From: Methylibium sp035476815
Lineage (GTDB): Bacteria > Pseudomonadota > Gammaproteobacteria > Burkholderiales > Burkholderiaceae_C
Assembly (NCBI GenBank): GCA_035476815.1
Contig: DATILD010000069.1
Location: 1 to 64,000, forward strand
Length of the DNA: 64,000 nt
Direction of reading: 5' to 3'
The stretch's first letter is position 1. Each line of letters opens with the position of its first letter. The position numbers and the translations under genes were made by a program. The notes below the pieces were generated by a model. That model worked only from the letters and a program-made list of their open reading frames with translations, had not been told where the DNA came from and did no database searches. Shown piece by piece: positions 50,764-58,619 of the stretch.

Positions 50764-51513
50764 TCAGATCACCTTGGCTTCGTTCTTGAGCTTGGCCACC
50801 AGGGTCGCCACGTCGGGCACCTTGACGCCGGCGCCGCGCTTGGGCGGCTCGCTGACCTTCAGGGTCTTGATGCGCGGGCTCACGTCCACCCCCAGGTCGG
50901 CCGGCTTGAGGACCTCGAGGGTCTTCTTCTTGGCCTTCATGATGTTGGGCAGGGTGACGTAGCGCGGCTCGTTGAGGCGCAGGTCGGTGGTGATGACCGC
51001 CGGCAGCTGGATCCTCAGGGTCTCGAGGCCGCCGTCGACCTCGCGGGTCACGGTGGCCTGGCCGTCGGCCACCTCGACCTTGCTGGCGAAGGTGGCCTGG
51101 GGCCAGCCGGCCAGCGCCGCGAGCATCTGGCCGGTCTGGTTGCAGTCGTCGTCGATGGCCTGCTTGCCCAGGATCACCAGCTGGGGTGCTTCCTTGTCGA
51201 TCAGGGCCTTGAGGAGCTTGGCCACGGCCAGGGGCTGCAGCTCGACGTCGGTCTCGACCAGGATGGCGCGGTCCGCACCGATGGCCATCGCGGTGCGCAG
51301 GGTCTCCTGGCACTGGGTCACGCCGCAGGACACGGCGATCACCTCGGTGAGCACGCCTTTTTCCTTGAGCCGCACCGCCTCCTCGACGGCGATCTCGTCG
51401 AAGGGGTTCATGCTCATCTTGACGTTGGCAATGTCCACCCCGCTGCCGTCGGCCTTGACGCGCACCTTCACGTTGTAATCCACCACCCGCTTCACGGGGA
51501 CCAGGGCTTTCAT
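50764..51513 (-). CDS. etfB: Electron transfer flavoprotein beta subunit
   Basis: 249 residues. It opens MKALVPVKRVVDYNVKVRV and has the AMP-binding region, the ETF-beta signature (ITTDLRLNEPRYVTLPNIMKAKKK across adjoining blocks) and QAIDDDCNQTGQMLAALAG. The start ATG at 51513 overlaps the enoyl-CoA hydratase stop by ATGA (4 nt). It forms a heterodimer with the etfA product encoded next. Confidence 0.95.
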   Translation of the reverse strand: MKALVPVKRVVDYNVKVRVKADGSGVDIANVKMSMNPFDEIAVEEAVRLKEKGVLTEVIAVSCGVTQCQETLRTAMAIGADRAILVETDVELQPLAVAKLLKALIDKEAPQLVILGKQAIDDDCNQTGQMLAALAGWPQATFASKVEVADGQATVTREVDGGLETLRIQLPAVITTDLRLNEPRYVTLPNIMKAKKKTLEVLKPADLGVDVSPRIKTLKVSEPPKRGAGVKVPDVATLVAKLKNEAKVI

Positions 51514-52325
51514 TCGAGGGTACCTCCCTTGCAAACCGAATGGTGGGCGAACACGGGCGGTCGCTTGGCAAGGAAGGCCGCCATGCCTTCCTTCTGGTCG
51601 TGAGTCCCGAAGAGAGCATGAAACAGCCGTCGCTCGAAGCTCACGCCGTCGCTCAGGCCGCTCTCGAACGCGCGGTTGACCGCCTCCTTGACCAGCACCA
51701 CGCTCGGCATGCTCAACGAGGCGATCGCCTCGGCCATCGCAAGCGCCTCCGGAAGCAGCTGATCGGGTGCAACAACGCGCGAGACCAGGCCGGTGGCCTT
51801 TGCTTCCTGCGCATCCATCATGCGGCAGGTCAGCAGCATGTCCATCGCGGTGGCCTTGCCGACTGCACGAGGGAGCCGCTGAGTGCCGCCGGCGCCGGGG
51901 ATGACGCCGAGCTTGAGTTCAGGCTGACCAAATTTGGCGTTGTCGGCGGCGATCAGCAAGTCGCACATCATCGCGAGTTCGCAGCCACCGCCCAGCGCGT
52001 AGCCGGCCACGGCGGCGATCACCGGCTTGCGAACATGTCGGATCGTCTCCCAGTTGCGCGTCACCAGGTCTTCGCGCATTGCGCTGGAAAAGTCATGCTT
52101 GGCCAGTTCCTCGACATCGGCGCCGGCGGCGAAGGCTTTGCTGCTGCCAGTCAGGACGATGCAGCCGATGGCTTCGTCGCTGTCGAAGTCGAGCAGTGCC
52201 GTGCCAAGCTCGTCCATCAGCGCGTCGCTGAGCGCGTTCAGCGCCTTCGGGCGGTTCAGGGTGATCAGCCCGACGCGGCGCAGGCCGTCGCCGCGGACTT
52301 CGGTGAGGATGTTGTCGTAGCTCAT
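51510..52325 (-). CDS. Enoyl-CoA hydratase/isomerase family protein
   Basis: 271 residues, crotonase fold. The oxyanion-hole segment is SKAFAAGADVEELA; the two catalytic glutamates lie in GGGCELAMMCDLL and FGQPELKLGVIPGAGGTQRL. Both being present fits hydratase activity on a 2-enoyl-CoA in fatty-acid or aromatic-acid beta-oxidation. The C-terminus (FLAKRPPVFAHHS then VCKGGTLE) is extended about nine residues past the usual end, into the etfB start. A linked acyl-CoA dehydrogenase or ligase is not visible within the window. The first foldback element begins 8 bp upstream of the start codon. Confidence 0.9.
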   Translation of the reverse strand: MSYDNILTEVRGDGLRRVGLITLNRPKALNALSDALMDELGTALLDFDSDEAIGCIVLTGSSKAFAAGADVEELAKHDFSSAMREDLVTRNWETIRHVRKPVIAAVAGYALGGGCELAMMCDLLIAADNAKFGQPELKLGVIPGAGGTQRLPRAVGKATAMDMLLTCRMMDAQEAKATGLVSRVVAPDQLLPEALAMAEAIASLSMPSVVLVKEAVNRAFESGLSDGVSFERRLFHALFGTHDQKEGMAAFLAKRPPVFAHHSVCKGGTLE

Positions 52326-52333
52326 GGGGGCTC

Positions 52334-52629
52334 CTAGGGCCTGTTAACGCTATCGGAGGACTCGCGCCCGGGCCGCGCAGGCTGCAGGGCAAGGCGCGAG
52401 CGAGGCGGCGTGCTGCTGCACGCAACGAGCGAGCAACGCCGCCCTGCGGCCTGCGCGGCCCGGGCCATGGGCCACGAAGGGGCCCGTTCCGGGCCTAGGG
52501 TGACCCAGGAAACGGCGGCCCTCGGCGTTGCAAATGCTCGCCGTAGCCGTGCTACGGCTGTGCTTTGCGCCTTGATGGCCGCCGTTTCCTGGCTCACGCG
52601 AGTCCTCCGATAGCGTTAACAGGCCCTAG
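52334..52629. repeat. Foldback element copy 1 with perfect 33-bp terminal inverted repeats
   Basis: A 296-bp noncoding element ending in perfect 33-bp inverted repeats (52334-52366 and 52597-52629), starting CTAGGGCCTGTTAACGC. Inside are two further foldbacks: module A (about 52365-52468, arms CCCGGGCCGCGCAGGC and complement) and module B (52505-52592, 16-bp arms CCAGGAAACGGCGGCC with a nested CCGTAGC-CGT-GCTACGG hairpin at 52541-52557). No transposase gene is present. The ends CTAG may be target duplications. Its right end supplies the stop codon of the GAF gene. It looks like a nonautonomous mobile element. Confidence 0.8.
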
Positions 52630-53513
52630 AGGTGCAGCGCGACGACCTCGCTGACCGCCTCGTCGCCCATCACCGGGATCGCCAGCACGCCGCGCTCGGC
52701 CTGGGCGACGCCGCTCGACCAGGCCAGGCCGATCGGGCCCAGCTCGGCCGGCATCAGCGCCGTGGCGGCTCCGGTGGCCAGCAGGCCGCCGACCGACTCG
52801 CAGAAGCCGAAGCCGCGCTGCAGCCGCAGGCCGTCGTCGGCGGCCAGCCAGCTCTCGACGCGCCGCGCGATCGGCGTGCGCTGCGACGACAGCAGGCTCA
52901 GCACCCAGGTCTGGCGGGTCCGGGTGCTGCAGGGCAGCGCCAGCGCGCGCACGATGCCGGCGTGGGCGGCGGTCTGCGCGCGCAGGAAGTTGCGCGACTC
53001 GCCGACATCGTCGACGAACACCGCGGCCTCGCGGCGCCAGGCCTCGCCGGGCAGGCCGGCCCCGCGCGGCAGGTAGGCGTCGCGGCTCAGCTCCTCGAGC
53101 GCCGGCGCGCTGGCGCCGAAGTAGCCGTCGGCGAGCGTCAGGTCGGACTCGACGCGCGGGTCGTTGTGCCACAGCTCGATCGCGCCGACCTGGCTGTCGT
53201 CGCTGCCGCACAGCAGCACCACCACCGAGGTCAGCACGTCGCCGCGGAAGATCGGCAATGCCAGCGCGCACCCCAGGCCGGCCGCCTGCGCCGCCGTGAC
53301 GCGGCGGAACACCGAACCCTCGAGGCGACGCAGCAGGATCGGCCGGCCCTCCTCCCAGGCATGGCCGGGCAGACCCTCGGCGCGGCCGAAGCACATGCCG
53401 CGACTGATCGCGCCGAAGGCCGGCGCGGCGTCGAACAGGCCGCCGGCCAGATCGAGCAAGGTGCCGTCGACGGATGGAACCCAGACTTCGGCGATGCGGA
53501 TGAAGGTGCCCAT
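52626..53513 (-). CDS. GAF-domain protein bracketed by two foldback elements
   Basis: 295 residues that appear to be two GAF-like modules in tandem. The first has ISRGMCFGRAEGLPGHAWEEG, then GLGCALALPIFRGDVLTSVVVLL; the second has AYLPRGAGLPGEAWRREAAVF, then ALPCSTRTRQTWVLSLL. Each pairs a GLPGxAW motif with a later strand. No output domain is present, so it is a stand-alone sensor or a partner of another regulator. The ATG at 53513 starts MGTFIRIAEVWVPS. Its TAG stop (52626-52628) lies in the last bases of foldback element copy 1, so the insertion may have replaced the original C-terminus. Confidence 0.72.
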   Translation of the reverse strand: MGTFIRIAEVWVPSVDGTLLDLAGGLFDAAPAFGAISRGMCFGRAEGLPGHAWEEGRPILLRRLEGSVFRRVTAAQAAGLGCALALPIFRGDVLTSVVVLLCGSDDSQVGAIELWHNDPRVESDLTLADGYFGASAPALEELSRDAYLPRGAGLPGEAWRREAAVFVDDVGESRNFLRAQTAAHAGIVRALALPCSTRTRQTWVLSLLSSQRTPIARRVESWLAADDGLRLQRGFGFCESVGGLLATGAATALMPAELGPIGLAWSSGVAQAERGVLAIPVMGDEAVSEVVALHL

Positions 53514-53614
53514 GCAGGGGGCGCCGCAAGTTGCATGCCTTGCAGCGGCTCGCCGCGGTGGCGCGGACCGCACCGGGACGGCGCGCCACGCACCGCGAGG
53601 GGCCGGGACGGGTC

Positions 53615-53884
53615 CTAGGGCCTGTTAACGCTATCGGAGGGCTCGCGTGACCCAGGAAACGGCGGCCCTCGGCGTTGCAAATGCTCGCCGTAGCCGTGCT
53701 ACGGCTGTGCTTTGCGCCTTGATGGCCGCCGTTTCCTGGGATCACCCGAAGGGCCCGGGTCGCGCAGGCCGCAGGGCGGCGTTGCTCGCTCGTTGCGTGC
53801 AGCAGCACGCGGCCTCGCTCGCGCCTTGCCTTGCAGCCTGCGCGACCCGGGCGCGAGCCCTCCGATAGCGTTAACAGGCCCTAG
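53615..53884. repeat. Foldback element copy 2, rearranged relative to copy 1
   Basis: A 270-bp element with perfect 33-bp terminal inverted repeats (53615-53647 and 53852-53884). They differ from those of copy 1 at one position, and this change is matched on both arms. Module B comes first and in the same orientation as in copy 1; module A comes second and is inverted. The arms of module A read CCCGGGTCGCGCAGGC and its complement, again with paired base changes. The roughly 35-bp spacer between A and B in copy 1 is largely missing. Its right end supplies the stop codon of the cueR gene. Confidence 0.8.
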
Positions 53885-54294
53885 GCGCCGCGCGGCCCGG
53901 CCTCGAGGTCGTCGAGGATCGGGCAGTCGGCGCGCTGGTCGCCGTGGCAGCAGGCGGCCAGCGAACTCAGCGTGCGCTGCATCGCCTGCAGCTCGTCGAT
54001 GCGGCGCTGCAGGTCGGCGGCGTGCTGGAGCGCGACGCGCTTGACCTCGCGGCTCGGTCGCTCGCCGTCCTGCCACAGCGCGAGCAGCGTGCGGATCTCC
54101 TCGATGCCGAAGCCGAGGTCGCGGGCGCGGCGGATGAAGCGCAGCGTGTGCACCTCGCGGTCGCCGTAGAGGCGGTAGCCCGCCTCGGTGCGCGGCACGA
54201 CGGGCAGCAGACCCAGGCTCTCGTAGTGCCGAACCATCTTGGCCGAGACGCCGGAGCGCTCGGCGGCCTCGCCGATGTTCATCCGCGCCGTCAT
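53881..54294 (-). CDS. cueR: CueR-type copper-responsive MerR regulator
   Basis: 137 residues. N-terminal MerR helix-turn-helix (MNIGEAAERSGVSAKMVRHYE), then ESLGLLPVVPRTEAGYRLYG, a dimerisation helix, and a C-terminal metal loop CCHGDQRADCPIL. The two Cys spaced by seven residues mark the Cu(I)/Ag(I)/Au(I)-sensing group. The start ATG at 54294 overlaps the copA stop by ATGA, so the two are coupled with copA first. Its TAG stop lies inside the end of foldback element copy 2; the family C-terminus seems nearly complete. Two matching MerR dyads lie in the copA-copZ interval. Confidence 0.88.
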   Translation of the reverse strand: MTARMNIGEAAERSGVSAKMVRHYESLGLLPVVPRTEAGYRLYGDREVHTLRFIRRARDLGFGIEEIRTLLALWQDGERPSREVKRVALQHAADLQRRIDELQAMQRTLSSLAACCHGDQRADCPILDDLEAGPRGA

Positions 54295-56489
54295 GGCCGC
54301 TCCGGCGCCCAGCGCTTGAGCAGCAGCGCGTTGCCCAGCACGCTGACGCTCGACAGCGCCATCGCCGCGCCCGCCACCACCGGGTTCAGCAGCCCGAAGG
54401 CCGCGAGCGGGATGCCGACCACGTTGTAGACGAAGGCCCAGAACAGGTTCTGGTGGATCTTGCGCGTCGTCCTGCGCGAGATCGCGATCGCGTCGGCCAC
54501 CAGGCTGGTCTCGCCGCGCATCAGCGTGATGCCGGCGGCGTGCATCGCCACGTCGGTACCGCTGCCCATCGCGATGCCGACGTCGGCGGCGGCCAGCGCC
54601 GGCGCATCGTTGAGCCCGTCGCCGACCATCGCGACCGGCCCGCCGGCCTCATGGCGCAGGCCGGCGATCACGGCCGCCTTGTCGGCCGGCAGCACCTCGG
54701 CGCGCACGTCGTCGATGCCGAGCTTGGCGGCGACGGCCTCGGCCGCGCCGCGGTGGTCGCCGCTGACCAGCACCGTGCGCACGCCGAGCGCGTGCAGCCG
54801 GTCGATCGCGGTGCGCGCGTCGGCCTTGAGTTCGTCGCCGAAGGCCAGCAGCGCCAGCAGGCTCGGCGCGCCGTCGCCTGCCGTGGCGAGCCAGGAGACG
54901 GTGCGGCCCTGCGCGGCATGGGCGTCGGCCGCCGCCTGCAGCGGCGCGAGATCCAGGCCCAGTTCGCGCATCCACCGCGTGCTGCCGAGCCGCAGCGCGC
55001 GGCCCGCCACGCGGCCGGCGATGCCGCGGCCCGCGACCGCCTGCACCTCGGCAGCCGTCGGCTGCGTCAGGCCGTCGGCGGCCTCACGCACCGCGCGCGC
55101 CAGCGGATGCTCGCTGCCGGCCTGCAGGGCCGCGGCGAGCGCCAGCGCCTCGGCGCGGCTCGTCGGCGCCGCGGGTTGCAGGTCCGCCAGCGTCGGCCGA
55201 CCGACAGTGAGCGTGCCGGTCTTGTCGAAGGCGACGACACGCAGCGCGTGCGCGGCCTCCAGTGCCGCCGCGTCCTTGACCAGGATGCCGTGGCGCGCCG
55301 CGACGCCGGTGCCCGCCATCAGCGCCGCCGGCGTCGCCAGGCCCAGCGCGCACGGACAGGCGATCACCAGCACCGCGACGGCGTTCAGCGTCGCGGCCGG
55401 CCAGTCGCCGTTCGCGAGGCCCCAGCCGAGCAGCGTGAGCAGCGCGACCGCCACGACGACCGGCACGAAGACGGCGCTGACGCGGTCGACGGTCTGCTGG
55501 ATCGGCGCCTTGGCGGCCTGCGCCGTCTCGACCAGGCGAACGATGCGCGACAGCGTCGATTCGGCGCCGAGCGCCGTCGCGCGCACCGTCAGCAGCCCCT
55601 CGCCGTTCAGCGAGCCGCCGATCACGCGCTCGCCGGCCGCGCGCAGCACCGGGAGGCTCTCGCCGGTGAGCAGCGATTCGTCGAGGTGGCTGGTGCCGGT
55701 GTCGATCACGCCATCCACCGGCAGGCGCTCGCCGGGGCGCACGACCACCAGGTCGCCGCGCACCAGGGCGGTGATCGGCAGCGTGAGCTCGGCGCCGTCG
55801 CGCCGCACCCGCGCGGTCTCGGGCCGCAAGGCCTGCAGCGCGCGGATCGCCTCGGTGGTCTGGCGCTTGGCGCGCGCCTCCAGCCACTTGCCCAGCAGCA
55901 CCAGCGTGATGACCGCGGCCGAGGCCTCGAAGTACAGGTGCGGTGCGTCCGCATGCCCGGCATGCGCGAACAGCGTCCACACGCTCAGGCCGTAGGCCGC
56001 ACTGGTGCCGAGCGCCACCAGCAGGTCCATGTTGCCGCTGCCGGCGCGCAGCGCCGCCCAGCCATGGCGGTAGAAGCGCGCGCCGGCCCAGAACTGCACC
56101 GGGGTGGCGAGCAGCCCCTGCAGCCACCCCGGGAGCATCCCATGCTCGCCCCACGGCAGCGCGAGCATCGGCAGTGCCAGCGGCAGGGTCAGCGCCGCCG
56201 CGACGGCGACGCGCCAGCCCTGCGCCGCCACCGACGGCGCGCGCGCCGCGGCCGGGGCGTCGGGCGATTGCAGGTGCGCCGCATAGCCGGCCGCCTCGAC
56301 CGCGGCCTCGAGCGCGCTCGGCAGCGTGCCGGGCGCGGCCGCGACGCTGGCGGTCTCGGTCGCCAGGTTGACGGTGGCGTCGGCGACGCCGGGCACCTTC
56401 TTCAGCGCCTTCTCGACCCGCAGCACGCAGGAGGCGCAGGTCATGCCGTCGATGGCCAGGGTCAGGGGGGGCGTGTTGGGCAGGATCAT
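54291..56489 (-). CDS. copA: Copper-exporting P-type ATPase
   Basis: 732 residues, inner membrane. One N-terminal heavy-metal-associated domain (GMTCASC), membrane helices, the TGES-type actuator loop (LTGESLPV), the intramembrane CPC motif (VIACPCALGLATP), the phosphorylated DKTGTLT, HP motif (SEHPLARAV) and GDGLNDAPAL hinge. The helix-7 NxxY (FVYNVVG) and helix-8 MxxSS (MALSSVSV) residues mark Cu(I) specificity. It pumps Cu(I) to the periplasm. It lies divergent from a copZ-like gene with two MerR-type operator dyads between. Confidence 0.93.
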   Translation of the reverse strand: MILPNTPPLTLAIDGMTCASCVLRVEKALKKVPGVADATVNLATETASVAAAPGTLPSALEAAVEAAGYAAHLQSPDAPAAARAPSVAAQGWRVAVAAALTLPLALPMLALPWGEHGMLPGWLQGLLATPVQFWAGARFYRHGWAALRAGSGNMDLLVALGTSAAYGLSVWTLFAHAGHADAPHLYFEASAAVITLVLLGKWLEARAKRQTTEAIRALQALRPETARVRRDGAELTLPITALVRGDLVVVRPGERLPVDGVIDTGTSHLDESLLTGESLPVLRAAGERVIGGSLNGEGLLTVRATALGAESTLSRIVRLVETAQAAKAPIQQTVDRVSAVFVPVVVAVALLTLLGWGLANGDWPAATLNAVAVLVIACPCALGLATPAALMAGTGVAARHGILVKDAAALEAAHALRVVAFDKTGTLTVGRPTLADLQPAAPTSRAEALALAAALQAGSEHPLARAVREAADGLTQPTAAEVQAVAGRGIAGRVAGRALRLGSTRWMRELGLDLAPLQAAADAHAAQGRTVSWLATAGDGAPSLLALLAFGDELKADARTAIDRLHALGVRTVLVSGDHRGAAEAVAAKLGIDDVRAEVLPADKAAVIAGLRHEAGGPVAMVGDGLNDAPALAAADVGIAMGSGTDVAMHAAGITLMRGETSLVADAIAISRRTTRKIHQNLFWAFVYNVVGIPLAAFGLLNPVVAGAAMALSSVSVLGNALLLKRWAPERP

Positions 56490-56502
56490 GGGTCGAGCGT
56501 CG

Positions 56503-56523
56503 ACCTTGCCATGATGGCAAAGT
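56503..56523. promoter_or_regulatory. CueR-type operator for the copA-cueR operon
   Basis: ACCTTGCCA-TGA-TGGCAAAGT, a 21-bp interrupted dyad, 13 bp before the copA start. On the minus strand it overlaps TTGACT as a likely -35 element, the usual place for MerR regulators, which activate by untwisting a long spacer. Confidence 0.7.
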
Positions 56524-56565
56524 CAAGGCGGGCGTGGCTTGACCCTGCTCAAGCCGAGGCGCTTG

Positions 56566-56586
56566 ACCTTGCCCCGGTAGCAAGGG
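56566..56586. promoter_or_regulatory. CueR-type operator for the copZ-like gene
   Basis: ACCTTGCC-CCGGT-AGCAAGGG, a 21-bp dyad overlapping TTGACC (56563-56568) as a -35 hexamer on the plus strand, with TACATT about 19 bp later as a -10. It lies 37 bp before the copZ-like start, a classic MerR-family promoter layout. Confidence 0.7.
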
Positions 56587-56623
56587 CCAGCATCGATACA
56601 TTGCCCCCCACCGGAGACCCGTC

Positions 56624-56824
56624 ATGGTCGAGTTCGACGTCCAGGACATGAGCTGCGGCCACTGCGTCGCGACGATCACGAAGGCGGTGCGGGCACTGGA
56701 CCCGCAGGCGCGCGTCGAGGCCGAGGTCGCGGCCCGTCGCGTGCGCATCGACGCCGCCGTCGCGCCGGAGGCGCTCGAGGCGGCGCTGTCGGAGGCCGGC
56801 TACCCGACCCGGCGCCTCGGCTGA
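56624..56824 (+). CDS. CopZ-like heavy-metal-associated domain protein
   Basis: 66 residues, a single ferredoxin-like heavy-metal-associated domain with the metal-binding motif MSCGHCVATI near residue 9. It would carry Cu(I) in the cytosol, delivering it to CopA or CueR. It is divergent from copA and has its own CueR-type promoter. GGAGA lies about 7 bp before the ATG. Confidence 0.88.
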   Translation: MVEFDVQDMSCGHCVATITKAVRALDPQARVEAEVAARRVRIDAAVAPEALEAALSEAGYPTRRLG

Positions 56825-56828
56825 GCGC

Positions 56829-57644
56829 TCACGCGATGCGCGTCGGCGTGCGCCACTGCGTGACCCGGCGGGTCGACAGCAGCGGCGTGTAGTAGCGGCA
56901 GCCCTCGAAGTAGTAGTGCGTCACCTGGCTCAGCCGGGTGCGGCGGCGGTCGCGCTGCGGCGAACCGCCGTGCAGCAGGTTGGCGGCCCACAGGAAGGCC
57001 TGGCCCTTGCGGATCGTCGCGTAGGCGGGCGGGATGCCCGAGGACGCGATGACCTCCGCGATGTGCTCCTCGTAGCGCAGGTAGGCATCCTGCGTCGGGA
57101 TCGGCCGGCGCACCGGGCGCCGCGTGGCCCGCGCCAGCCAGCGCTGCAGCCGCGACGGCGGTTCGGCGGCCTCGCCGACGGCGTCGCGCAGCGTCGCCTC
57201 CGGCAGCGCGTGGCTGCCCGGGTAGTAGACGAGCGGGCCGATGTCCATGTCGATGTCCTCGAGCGCGACCCACACGCCGCACATGTAGCCGCTCGGCAAG
57301 GCGTTGAAGTGGATGGTGTCCGAATGCGCTCGCTGTTCCGAACCGACCCGGAAGTTCAGCGTCTGGAAGGGCAGCGGCGCGCGCCCGTAGAGCCGGGCCA
57401 GCAGGTCGAGCACCGCCGGCGCCGTGGCGATGCGCTTGACCGGCTCGTTGACCCGCCACGCGTCCTGGATGCGGCGGCTGTCGCGGTAGGCGACGGGGCT
57501 GCCGCTGGTGTCGGGCGGTTGGTCGGGCGGCAGGAACAGGGCCTCGATGCCCGCGACGGCGGCGTCGATCTCGGCGGGCGTGATGCCGGGATCGAAGACC
57601 AGGTAGCCGTCGCGCTCGTATCGCGCGCGTTGCGGATCGTCCAT
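56829..57644 (-). CDS. Phytanoyl-CoA dioxygenase (PhyH) family protein
   Basis: 271 residues, iron/2-oxoglutarate oxygenase fold of the PhyH family. The start RYERDGYLVFDPGI is typical. The metal facial triad appears as His and Asp in RAHSDTIHF (HxD) and a distal His in NLLHGGSPQR, followed by a 2-oxoglutarate-binding Arg region (RRRTRLSQ). Bacterial members hydroxylate diverse small molecules; the substrate is not evident. An ATG four codons upstream (57656) is an alternative start. It is convergent with the copZ-like gene, 4 bp away. Confidence 0.8.
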   Translation of the reverse strand: MDDPQRARYERDGYLVFDPGITPAEIDAAVAGIEALFLPPDQPPDTSGSPVAYRDSRRIQDAWRVNEPVKRIATAPAVLDLLARLYGRAPLPFQTLNFRVGSEQRAHSDTIHFNALPSGYMCGVWVALEDIDMDIGPLVYYPGSHALPEATLRDAVGEAAEPPSRLQRWLARATRRPVRRPIPTQDAYLRYEEHIAEVIASSGIPPAYATIRKGQAFLWAANLLHGGSPQRDRRRTRLSQVTHYYFEGCRYYTPLLSTRRVTQWRTPTRIA

Positions 57645-57676
57645 GCGCGGCACCATACCGGCGCGCGGTGGCAAAT

Positions 57677-58618
57677 TCAACCCGCCGTGGCCGGGGCGAC
57701 GTCGAGCACCAGCCCGCCTTCGACCCGCAGCACCCCCGCCGCGACCAGCTCGTCGAGCAGCAGCCGGCACCAGCCTGGCACGTCGGCCGACTCGTACCGG
57801 CCTTCGCGCGCGTGCAGGCGCTGCCACATCGGCGTGGCGGCGGCCCAGGCCCACAGGTCGCCGAGCGGCTGCGCGCGCTCTTCCATCACGTGGTACTTCA
57901 GCAGCACCTTGGCGCCGTGCCGCAGGTGCTTGCGCGGCGCCGCGCGCCAGCTCGCCAGCCGGCTGCGCGCGCGCGCCAGCGCGGCGCCGATGTCGTCGAA
58001 GGGCGCGCCATGGCCCGGCAGCACCCAGGCGACCGGCAGGCCTTCGATCAGGCCGAGCACCGCGTCGACCTGATCGAAGGCCGGCGCGCCGTCGAGCTCG
58101 GGAAACACCACGCCGAAGCCGTTGGCCCACAGCGCATCGCCCGAGACCAGCACGCCGTGGCGGGCGTCGAACAGCATCACCGCGTCGGGGTCGTGGCCGG
58201 GCGCGGCCAGCACGTCCCAGGGGCGGCCGCCGAGGGTGACGCTGGTGCCGGGCCGCAGACGCTCCCGGGCCGCGAAGCGGGCACAGCGCTGGCCGGTGTC
58301 GCGGAAGCTCAGCGCGTCCTCGTCCCAGCGCCGGACCGCGGCGTAGCCGCCGGGCGGGATCGCCACCGGCAGCGGCGCGAAGGCCGCGGCGAGCGCGGCG
58401 TTGCCGCCGCAGTGGTCGGAGTGCAGGTGGGTGTTGAGCAGGCGCTCGAGCCGGGCGCCGCGCAGCGCCCGACGGACCAGCGCGACGGTCTGCTCGGCAT
58501 GCACCACATGGCCGCTGTCGACCAGCACCGCCGAGGCGCCGTCGGGGGCGTGCACCAGCAGGTTGTTCGACGACAGCCAGCCGCGCTCGAGAACGGTCAG
58601 GTCGGCGGGCAGCGGCAT
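57677..58618 (-). CDS. Metallo-beta-lactamase-fold hydrolase
   Basis: 313 residues. The zinc-binding HLHSDHCGGN motif is near residue 64, with later ligands in APGHDPDAV, SGDALW and LPGHGAPFDD. The pattern fits the glyoxalase II-like branch of thioester or lactone hydrolases. A C-terminal helical part (near residues 215-313) is similar to a winged-helix end found in many such proteins. It lies 1 bp after the methyltransferase gene and 32 bp before phyH. Confidence 0.85.
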   Translation of the reverse strand: MPLPADLTVLERGWLSSNNLLVHAPDGASAVLVDSGHVVHAEQTVALVRRALRGARLERLLNTHLHSDHCGGNAALAAAFAPLPVAIPPGGYAAVRRWDEDALSFRDTGQRCARFAARERLRPGTSVTLGGRPWDVLAAPGHDPDAVMLFDARHGVLVSGDALWANGFGVVFPELDGAPAFDQVDAVLGLIEGLPVAWVLPGHGAPFDDIGAALARARSRLASWRAAPRKHLRHGAKVLLKYHVMEERAQPLGDLWAWAAATPMWQRLHAREGRYESADVPGWCRLLLDELVAAGVLRVEGGLVLDVAPATAG

Positions 58619-58619
58619 C

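Noticed and set aside
52340..52362. TTAACGCTATCGG in the foldback ends as a LacI operator
   Set aside because: It resembles TGCTAACGATAGCA only loosely, lacks the TGCTA/TAGCA arms and occurs as part of a longer terminal repeat.
52334..53884. Insertion sequence or composite transposon around the GAF gene
   Set aside because: There are paired inverted-repeat elements but no transposase-like reading frame in or between them, so I call them repeats only.
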